A DNA stretch of 64,000 nucleotides, taken from Leadbetterella sp964563435. GTDB taxonomy: Bacteria > Bacteroidota > Bacteroidia > Cytophagales > Spirosomataceae. Numbering within the stretch: the stretch's first letter is position 1; every line of letters starts with the position of its first letter. The stretch spans positions 35,263 through 99,262 of the forward strand of contig CAZLXI010000014.1 of the NCBI GenBank assembly GCA_964563435.1, read 5' to 3'. Shown here in pieces: positions 59,271-64,000 of the stretch. The notes beneath the pieces are model-generated. The model was not told the DNA's origin. It saw nothing but the letters and a program-made list of their open reading frames with translations, and ran no database searches. Both the position numbers and the translations under genes were made by a program.

Positions 59271-60029
59271 ATGAAATACTTATTCTACCTGTTACTGGCC
59301 GGTTTATTCGTATCGTGCAATACAGACGAACCCGGTGAAAAGAACGAGATTCCTGACCCGGTCAATGGAGTTTCTGAATACCTGCTGGAAAAATCCTTAT
59401 TGACTACTTCCGTCGGTTCCGCTACTACCACCTATTCCTATGATAAAAACGGTGTTATTATTTCGTATGACCTCGAGGTTTTTCCTGCCAATCTCAATAG
59501 CTTATCTGACCCTTATGTGATGAAAGGAAGAAATATGAAGTTATTCTGTGACAGTAAAAAACGTGTAGTAAAAGAAGAGACAGAGAATTATCACACTTTT
59601 TATGAGTATGACGGACAGGACAGGATTCAACGTAAAATCGGGGTATACCTCCCATATGATCGTAAAGACACCACGATCTATACCTATTTTAATCCGGGGG
59701 AAAACAATTCTGAAGGGTTTTCTTACCGGACACGGTCTACCGAATATACGATCAATACGGACGGGACGCCCACCCGTTTTTTCAGATATAAATACGAAGA
59801 TTATTATTTTTCTCCTACGGTAAAACTAAAATCCTGGGTGACTTATCCTCATAATTACGGCAGGATACCCGATGCACCGGTGGTGCGTTATGTGTACACT
59901 ACACTCCCCGGGGCTATCAGGGTGGAGACCTTCACTCACACGTTGGATGAACGCGGACTGATCATCAAAACCGTGCAAAATTATTTTGGCGGAACGACGG
60001 AAAATACATATTCCTATATCAAAAGGTAA
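59271..60029 (+). CDS. Lipoprotein with RHS/YD-like tyrosine repeats
   Basis: A 252-residue protein. The signal peptide ends in the lipobox LFVSC. The remainder has repeating tyrosine-rich beta strands (TTTYSYDKNGVIISYDL, YEYDGQDRIQRKIG, YTHTLDERGLIIKTV-like FTHTLDERGLIIKTV), similar to short YD/RHS-type repeats in Bacteroidota lipoproteins. Function unknown. It stands alone with its own promoter. Confidence 0.7.
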   Translation: MKYLFYLLLAGLFVSCNTDEPGEKNEIPDPVNGVSEYLLEKSLLTTSVGSATTTYSYDKNGVIISYDLEVFPANLNSLSDPYVMKGRNMKLFCDSKKRVVKEETENYHTFYEYDGQDRIQRKIGVYLPYDRKDTTIYTYFNPGENNSEGFSYRTRSTEYTINTDGTPTRFFRYKYEDYYFSPTVKLKSWVTYPHNYGRIPDAPVVRYVYTTLPGAIRVETFTHTLDERGLIIKTVQNYFGGTTENTYSYIKR

Positions 60030-60074
60030 GGGAAGCTTTCCGGACCGGCTTATCGTTTAGTCAAAAATATCCGT

Positions 60075-60082
60075 TATTTTTG
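60075..60082 (+). promoter_or_regulatory. Candidate -7 element of the methyltransferase gene
   Basis: TATTTTTG ends 19 nt before the ATG at 60102 and fits TAnnTTTG. The -33 part is unclear. Confidence 0.5.
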
Positions 60083-60101
60083 CACTTTAATTTGGAGTAA
60101 A

Positions 60102-60875
60102 ATGACCTACGCTACCACCGAGATCACCAGTGCGGAGATCCCTTCTGACAACCCTGTTCATCAGCGGTTGTACTTTCCGTATGAGGAAGCAGCCAAAATC
60201 ATCAACGGTAAGGTGTTGGAATTGGGATGCGGCTGGGGCCGCGGTGTGGAAAAGCTGATCCGGGCCTGCGATCATTTTACGGGCCTGGATAAAAACGAGC
60301 CATTGATCCGCGCCCTTCAGGAAAAATATCCAGATCATTATTTCAATACGGCAGATCTCCCCTATCTGAACGAGTTTGCCGATAATACTTTTGACTATGT
60401 GGTTACTTTCCAGGTCATCGAGCATATCCACGACGATCATAAGTTTCTGCAGGAAGCACATCGTGTGCTTAAGCCGGGCGGGAAGATCCTGCTGACCACC
60501 GTAAATAAAGATTATTCTTTAAGCCGGAACCCCTGGCATATACGGGAATACCGTACCAAAGAGCTGAAAACGCTGATGAAGAAGTACTTCAGGGAGCTGG
60601 ATGCCAAAGGGGTCGATGGGAACAATAAGGTCTGGGCCTATTATGAGCAGAATAAGGCTTCGGTCAGGAAGATCATGCGTTGGGATGTTCTGGACCTGCA
60701 GCACCGTCTTCCCGCCTGGATGCTCCGGATACCCTACGAGGTATTGAATCGTTTTAACCGCAATAAGCTCCTGGCCGAACCGGGAAGTCTTGCTGCGGAG
60801 ATCAACTGGGATGATCATTATCTTTCGGATGAGCCGGAGAAGTGTATTGATTATTTTTTCGTTGCTACAAAGTAG
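60102..60875 (+). CDS. Class I SAM-dependent methyltransferase
   Basis: A 257-residue enzyme with the Rossmann motifs VLELGCGWGRGVEKLI (motif I), FTGLDKNE (motif II), YVVTFQVIEHIHDD and AHRVLKPGGKILLTTVN. The substrate cannot be read from the sequence; related proteins act on small molecules or sugars. Its TAG stop supplies the first two bases of the heptamer array that begins at 60874. Confidence 0.9.
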   Translation: MTYATTEITSAEIPSDNPVHQRLYFPYEEAAKIINGKVLELGCGWGRGVEKLIRACDHFTGLDKNEPLIRALQEKYPDHYFNTADLPYLNEFADNTFDYVVTFQVIEHIHDDHKFLQEAHRVLKPGGKILLTTVNKDYSLSRNPWHIREYRTKELKTLMKKYFRELDAKGVDGNNKVWAYYEQNKASVRKIMRWDVLDLQHRLPAWMLRIPYEVLNRFNRNKLLAEPGSLAAEINWDDHYLSDEPEKCIDYFFVATK

Positions 60876-60908
60876 TTCCGAGTTCCGAGTTCTTAGTTCC
60901 GAGTGAGG
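60874..60908. repeat. Left arm of the AGTTCCG-type inverted heptamer array around the four-helix-bundle gene
   Basis: Five units in exact 7-nt register: AGTTCCG twice, AGTTCTT, AGTTCCG, AGTGAGG. The first unit begins inside the TAG stop codon of the methyltransferase gene. Confidence 0.8.
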
Positions 60909-60954
60909 ATATTGCGCTGATTTTGTTTTAATTACATACAACTTTTATAATTTT

Positions 60955-61311
60955 ATGAAGATTTTGAAATTTGAAGATTTGCTTGCCTGGAAAAAGGCGC
61001 AAGACTTAGCGGTACTGATTTACAGTGAATTTAAAGAATTGAAAGATTATGGTTTTAAGGATCAGATTTGCAGAGCAGCCGTTTCTGTTTCCAATAATAT
61101 AGCTGAGGGATTTGATCGCAATACACGGAAAGAATTTGTTAGATTTCTTTATATTTCGAAAGGTTCATGTGCTGAAGTAAAGTCGATGATGTATCTAGCC
61201 CGCCGTCTGGAATATTTAAATAAAAACAGTTCTGAGAATGTATCTGATTTATGCGATGAAACATCTAAAATTATTCGCGGATTGATCCAATCTATTGTTA
61301 TAAAATCGTAA
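60955..61311 (+). CDS. Four-helix-bundle protein (S23/IVP family)
   Basis: A 118-residue protein with the full family signature: FEDLLAWKKAQDLAVLIY, YGFKDQICRAAVSVSNNIAE, GFDRNTRKEFVRFLYISKGS, AEVKSMMYLARRLEYL, and a final helix KIIRGLIQSIVIKS. The family was named for genes in intervening sequences of 23S rRNA in Leptospira and Coxiella, and is related to the Avd accessory protein of diversity-generating retroelements. It also occurs widely outside rRNA, where its function is unknown. No reverse transcriptase is nearby. Both gene ends are bordered by inverted AGTTCCG heptamer arrays of the type scattered through this window, so the protein may act on, or be carried by, these repeats (inference). 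No clear consensus promoter; a TATAAT-like stretch lies just before the ATG. Confidence 0.92.
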   Translation: MKILKFEDLLAWKKAQDLAVLIYSEFKELKDYGFKDQICRAAVSVSNNIAEGFDRNTRKEFVRFLYISKGSCAEVKSMMYLARRLEYLNKNSSENVSDLCDETSKIIRGLIQSIVIKS

Positions 61312-61324
61312 GTCACGCCATACC

Positions 61325-61359
61325 CAGCACCCGGAACTCGGAACTCAGCACTCGGAACT
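61325..61359. repeat. Right arm of the AGTTCCG-type inverted heptamer array
   Basis: Read on the complementary strand from 61359 inward the units are AGTTCCG, AGTGCTG, AGTTCCG, AGTTCCG and GGTGCTG in 7-nt register. A less regular continuation runs back to near the gene stop at 61311. The arm ends 3 nt before the hemW ATG. Confidence 0.8.
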
Positions 61360-61362
61360 ACA

Positions 61363-62502
61363 ATGCACCTCTACCTCCATATCCCTTTTTGCAAACAAGC
61401 CTGCCACTACTGTGATTTTCATTTCAGTACGAATTTGTCGTATAAAGAACGGATGGTAGAAGCGATAGGCCGGGAGATAGCATTAAAATCTTCGTATTTG
61501 GGAGAAAAAAAGCTCGAAACCTTGTATTTCGGCGGCGGGTCACCTTCCATTCTGACAAACCAGGAACTGGAAAATCTGTTTAAGGCTATCGTTGAGGTTT
61601 ATCCGCTGGAGAATCTGAAGGAGGTCACCCTGGAAGCGAACCCCGATGATATCAGTCAGGAAAGGCTTGATTTCTGGTATTCTCTGGGAATAAATCGTAT
61701 AAGCTTAGGTATTCAGACTTTTAGCGAAGTTTTTTTAAAATTCATGAACCGGGCTCACTCTTCCGGCGAAGCTTTAAAAGCGCTGGAGCTGATCTTAAAT
61801 AAAGGCTTTGAAACTTCCTCGGTGGATCTGATCTATGCCAAGACCGGGTTTCACCTGGATGAAAAGCGGCAGGCGGAGATCCTGCGTAAAGATATTGAAA
61901 TACTCAGTGTATTTGACCTTCAGCACATCTCCGCCTATAACCTCACCATTGAGGAGGACACCGTTTTCGGGAGGTGGGCGGCTAAAGACAAACTGGCAGG
62001 CATACCGGAAGATTATGCTGTAGAGCAATATAAGATCGTCACAAGTGAACTGACTAACCTGGGTTTTGAGCAGTACGAGATCTCCAATTTTGCCCGAAAT
62101 CAGAAATATGCGGTGCATAACACCTCCTATTGGTCAGGGGATGAATATCTGGGTGTGGGGCCGTCGGCACACTCTTATGATGGCATTTCGCGCCAGTGGA
62201 ATGTGGCTCATAATCACCGGTACATGCAGGGAATAGAATCCGGAAATCCTGAATTTGAAAGAGAAGTACTTAGTAGTTCGGAAAAAGTGAATGACTACCT
62301 TCTAACCGGTTTAAGGACTGTCTGGGGAGTTTCCTTAAATAAAGTATCCCGGATAGAACCGAACCTTCCGGCCGGTTTCCGGGATACCCTTGAAAAACTC
62401 AAATCGCAGCATCTTCTGGTTCAGAATGAAGATACCATCACCATTCCTGACGAAGCCAGGACTTTATCGGACCGGATAGCGGCGGAATTGTTTTTAGTAT
62501 AA
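61363..62502 (+). CDS. hemW: HemW-type radical SAM heme chaperone
   Basis: A 379-residue radical SAM protein. The cluster motif is CKQACHYCDFHF: three cysteines as CxxxCxxC, with Phe where HemN has a fourth Cys. That points to the heme chaperone HemW rather than coproporphyrinogen oxidase. Further motifs are ETLYFGGGSPSILT, EVTLEANPDDI, NRISLGIQTFSEVFLKFMNR and DYLLTGLRTVWG. Bracketed by AGTTCCG-type arrays on both sides, the left one belonging to the four-helix-bundle element. Only 3 nt separate the array from the ATG, so its ribosome-binding region lies in the repeat. Confidence 0.95.
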   Translation: MHLYLHIPFCKQACHYCDFHFSTNLSYKERMVEAIGREIALKSSYLGEKKLETLYFGGGSPSILTNQELENLFKAIVEVYPLENLKEVTLEANPDDISQERLDFWYSLGINRISLGIQTFSEVFLKFMNRAHSSGEALKALELILNKGFETSSVDLIYAKTGFHLDEKRQAEILRKDIEILSVFDLQHISAYNLTIEEDTVFGRWAAKDKLAGIPEDYAVEQYKIVTSELTNLGFEQYEISNFARNQKYAVHNTSYWSGDEYLGVGPSAHSYDGISRQWNVAHNHRYMQGIESGNPEFEREVLSSSEKVNDYLLTGLRTVWGVSLNKVSRIEPNLPAGFRDTLEKLKSQHLLVQNEDTITIPDEARTLSDRIAAELFLV

Positions 62503-62505
62503 TTT

Positions 62506-62570
62506 AGTTCCGGGTTCCGGGTATGAGAACGGACTCGGAACTCGGAACTAACTACCCGGAACTAACAACT
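62506..62570. repeat. Inverted heptamer-phased array, AGTTCCG type (after hemW)
   Basis: The left arm has AGTTCCG (62506-62512), GGTTCCG and GGTATGA. The right arm, read on the complement from 62570 inward, has AGTTGTT, AGTTCCG, GGTAGTT, AGTTCCG, AGTTCCG and AGTCCGT. It starts 3 nt after the hemW stop and overlaps the stop codon of the bacilliredoxin gene, filling the convergent gap. Confidence 0.75.
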
Positions 62571-62982
62571 ATTTCACCTCGTCATAAACTGCGGCCAGAT
62601 GCGTACCGATCACCTGGGCAGAACGACCCTCAATGTGATGTCTTTCCACAAAATGCACGAGTTCGCCATCTTTGAATAAAGCAATGGAAGGCGAAGACGG
62701 AGGCAGCGGAATATATTCACGTACCCGTTGCGTAGCATCTGTATCAAAACCGGCAAAAACTGTGTAGAGCTGGTCCGGCTTATTTTCGGTCAGCTCCAGC
62801 GACATTTTTACACCCGGACGCATGGTTCCGGCAGCACAACCACACACCGAGTTAATTACCACTACAGCCGTACCCTTTTGATTGGCAAAAAAATCATCCA
62901 CTTCCTGTGGGGTAGTTAATTCATTAAATCCAACAGAAGTCAGTTCTTCTTTCATTGGAGCTACTAAATGAGGAGGATACAT
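62569..62982 (-). CDS. BrxA/BrxB-type bacilliredoxin
   Basis: A 137-residue thioredoxin-like protein of the YphP/YqiW family with the CGC active site in SVCGCAAGTMRPG. The start MYPPHLVAPMKEELTSVGF and the PSIALFKDGELVHFVERHHIEG core are typical. In Bacillus these proteins remove bacillithiol from modified thiols; bacillithiol use here is inferred from the family only. It lies downstream of sufT with a 74-nt gap. Confidence 0.93.
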   Translation of the reverse strand: MYPPHLVAPMKEELTSVGFNELTTPQEVDDFFANQKGTAVVVINSVCGCAAGTMRPGVKMSLELTENKPDQLYTVFAGFDTDATQRVREYIPLPPSSPSIALFKDGELVHFVERHHIEGRSAQVIGTHLAAVYDEVK

Positions 62983-63056
62983 AATCTTTTTCTATTTTAA
63001 ACCCCTTACCCTTTGGGGATTACTTTTATATTAAACAAAACAGCTTGGGCAGGCTG

Positions 63057-63374
63057 TTACATAAATCCTAATTCCAGCTTAGCCACTTCACTCATCATTT
63101 CGGTAGAGTAAGGCGGATCGAAAGTCAGCTCAATGCTGACATCGTTCACTCCTTCTATGGCGCGTATCTCAGTTTCCATTTCTACCGGAATACTCTCCGC
63201 CGAGGGGCAGGAAGGCGAGGTGAGCGTCATCAGCACATAAACATTGTTTATAGGAAATATCTTAACATCATATATAAGTCCCAGCTCATATACATCTACG
63301 GGAATTTCCGGGTCATAGACCTTTTTTATGGCCTCAATTACTTTTTCGGTTAATTCGGCTTCGCTTTGTTCCAT
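63057..63374 (-). CDS. sufT: SufT/MIP18-like (DUF59) Fe-S assembly protein
   Basis: A 105-residue protein with the core KVYDPEIPVDVYELGLIYDV, then LTSPSCPSAESIPVEMETEI with its conserved Cys, and LTFDPPYSTEMMSEVAKLEL. Such proteins aid late Fe-S delivery. It lies 39 nt after sufE on the same strand in the usual Bacteroidota suf order. Confidence 0.9.
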   Translation of the reverse strand: MEQSEAELTEKVIEAIKKVYDPEIPVDVYELGLIYDVKIFPINNVYVLMTLTSPSCPSAESIPVEMETEIRAIEGVNDVSIELTFDPPYSTEMMSEVAKLELGFM

Positions 63375-63413
63375 TTAAAATGAGAAGTGTCTGATTATTT
63401 TAACGAAAAACAG

Positions 63414-63851
63414 TTAGGAATGGTTCTGTTTTTCCAGCAATGTCTTGTACCCCAATGCGTAGGTCTTCATCTGTCTGACCATAGCAGCCAGGCCGTTGGA
63501 ACGCGTCTGCGCCAGGTGAGAGCTCAATCCTGTTTTCTCAATAAAGTAGAGATCCGCATTCAGGATCTCGTCTGGTGTATGACCGGAAAGTACTTTCAGC
63601 AGCATGCTGACCAGCCCCTTAACTATAATGGCCTGGCTGTCAGCCTCAAAGATCACTTTACCTTCCAGAAGGCCGGCCTGCAGCCACACCACCGACTGAC
63701 AGCCTTTGATAATGTTGTCATCCGTCTTATACTTTTCGTCGAGTCCTGGAAGCTTCTTCCCCAGGTCAATGATGTATTCGTATTTTTCCTCCCAGTCGTC
63801 AAACAACTCAAAGGTGTCTATGATCTCGTTCTGTATGTCGTTGATGTTCAT
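63414..63851 (-). CDS. sufE: SufE-like cysteine desulfurase activator
   Basis: A 145-residue protein. The sulfur-accepting Cys is in DNIIKGCQSVVWLQAGLLEG. Other landmarks are EKYEYIIDLGKKLPGL and RSNGLAAMVRQMKTYA. It receives sulfane sulfur from SufS for cluster assembly. It lies between sufS and sufT. Confidence 0.94.
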   Translation of the reverse strand: MNINDIQNEIIDTFELFDDWEEKYEYIIDLGKKLPGLDEKYKTDDNIIKGCQSVVWLQAGLLEGKVIFEADSQAIIVKGLVSMLLKVLSGHTPDEILNADLYFIEKTGLSSHLAQTRSNGLAAMVRQMKTYALGYKTLLEKQNHS

Positions 63852-63939
63852 GTGTCTAATAATATTTTCACCCGGGAAAATTCAAATTTAAACCTGCGTG
63901 AGCAGGGATAGAACAGATGAAAGGTTGCATATCTTCCGT

Positions 63940-64000
63940 CTAAGACAGGAATTTCTTCACTTTGATGAGACCGCTGATAAGGGCATCGATCTCTTCCGTG
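63940..64000 (-). CDS. sufS: C-terminal end of cysteine desulfurase SufS (runs off the window)
   Basis: On the minus strand a frame enters from the right edge and ends at TAG (63940-63942). The last 19 residues read TEEIDALISGLIKVKKFLS, matching the usual SufS C-terminus. The position just upstream of sufE supports this. Only about 60 nt are visible. Confidence 0.75.
   Translation of the reverse strand, partial: TEEIDALISGLIKVKKFLS

Larger units (their letters stand above)
60874..61360 (+). mobile_element. Candidate element: four-helix-bundle gene bracketed by inverted heptamer arrays
   Basis: About 487 bp. The left arm (60874-60908) and right arm (about 61325-61359, with AGTTCCG and AGTGCTG units on the complementary strand) bracket a single 118-codon gene. 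Together they fill the space between the methyltransferase stop and the hemW start (61363) with no spare DNA. No transposase is present. The layout resembles 23S rRNA intervening sequences, which carry S23-type genes between inverted repeats, but it is in a protein-gene interval. Mobility is inferred, not shown. Confidence 0.5.

Noticed and set aside
60874..61360. Diversity-generating retroelement (Avd-like protein)
   Set aside because: The four-helix bundle resembles Avd, but there is no reverse transcriptase, template repeat or variable repeat nearby.
60874..61360. Intervening sequence within a 23S rRNA gene
   Set aside because: The flanks are protein-coding genes (a methyltransferase and hemW); no rRNA sequence is present.
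16329..62570. Heptamer arrays as CRISPR arrays
   Set aside because: The units are 7 nt with no 20-40 nt spacers, the arms are inverted, and no cas genes are present.

Overview
The window comes from a member of the Bacteroidota, most likely a Sphingobacteriales/Cytophagales-type bacterium (inference). The signs are the TAnnTTTG-type promoter elements with an upstream TTTG/TTG, type III glutamine synthetase, a secreted protein with a type IX secretion tail, a HYC_CC_PP/TonB receptor/HMA metal locus, many TonB-linked and TPR envelope proteins, SPOR and HU-CCDC81-like domains, and the order parB-DUF5683-dapB. No rRNA, tRNA, CRISPR array, prophage or classical insertion sequence was seen.

Layout. 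1-2.2 kb: end of parB, a DUF5683 protein and dapB. 2.4-5.4 kb (minus): a TlpA-like thioredoxin protein and an M61 peptidase. 5.5-14.1 kb (plus): a tightly packed six-gene operon of a giant TPR protein, a plugless outer-membrane barrel, an HU-TM-SPOR protein, a TonB-like protein, folC and trmB. 14.2-18.3 kb: gap, dapD, an XRE regulator with a candidate operator cluster, and a GH18 lipoprotein. 18.6-24.6 kb (minus): a TPR protein with gyrA, then rpsP-rimM-trmD. 24.7-30.5 kb (minus): a GT35 phosphorylase-like protein lacking the PLP lysine, then the glnN/unknown/rsmE/DUF4159 cluster. 30.6-36.6 kb: an LTA-synthase-like sulfatase, thyA, an LRR protein, rplU-rpmA and a NifU-like protein. 36.7-42.9 kb: an ScfR-type regulator, a lipoprotein, a T9SS cargo protein, a YyaL-like thioredoxin protein and a lone pxpB. 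43.1-46.6 kb (minus): osmC and the metal/TonB locus. 46.7-51.1 kb: an Lrp-family regulator divergent from full-length metH. 51.2-59.1 kb: lipoproteins, a higBA toxin-antitoxin pair with a perfect palindromic operator, and an RND efflux operon. 59.3-64 kb: a lipoprotein, a methyltransferase, a four-helix-bundle (S23/IVP family) gene, hemW, a bacilliredoxin, sufT, sufE and the tail of sufS.

The most unusual feature is a set of intergenic arrays built from short units in strict 7-nt phase (AGTTAAA/AACTAAA, AGTTCCG, AGTAGTG or AATGGTT variants). They are arranged as two opposed arms that can fold into long imperfect hairpins. There are eight apparently empty arrays, plus a ninth pair whose arms flank the four-helix-bundle gene (60874-61360) and exactly fill the gap between a methyltransferase stop codon and the hemW start codon. 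The arms usually begin or end within 0-5 nt of a neighbouring gene end. This suggests a non-classical mobile or repeat-maintenance system, comparable in logic to REP/RAYT elements or to 23S rRNA intervening sequences, in which the S23-family protein is the associated factor. That interpretation is inference; the periodicity, the inverted layout and the flanking of the gene are visible in the sequence.
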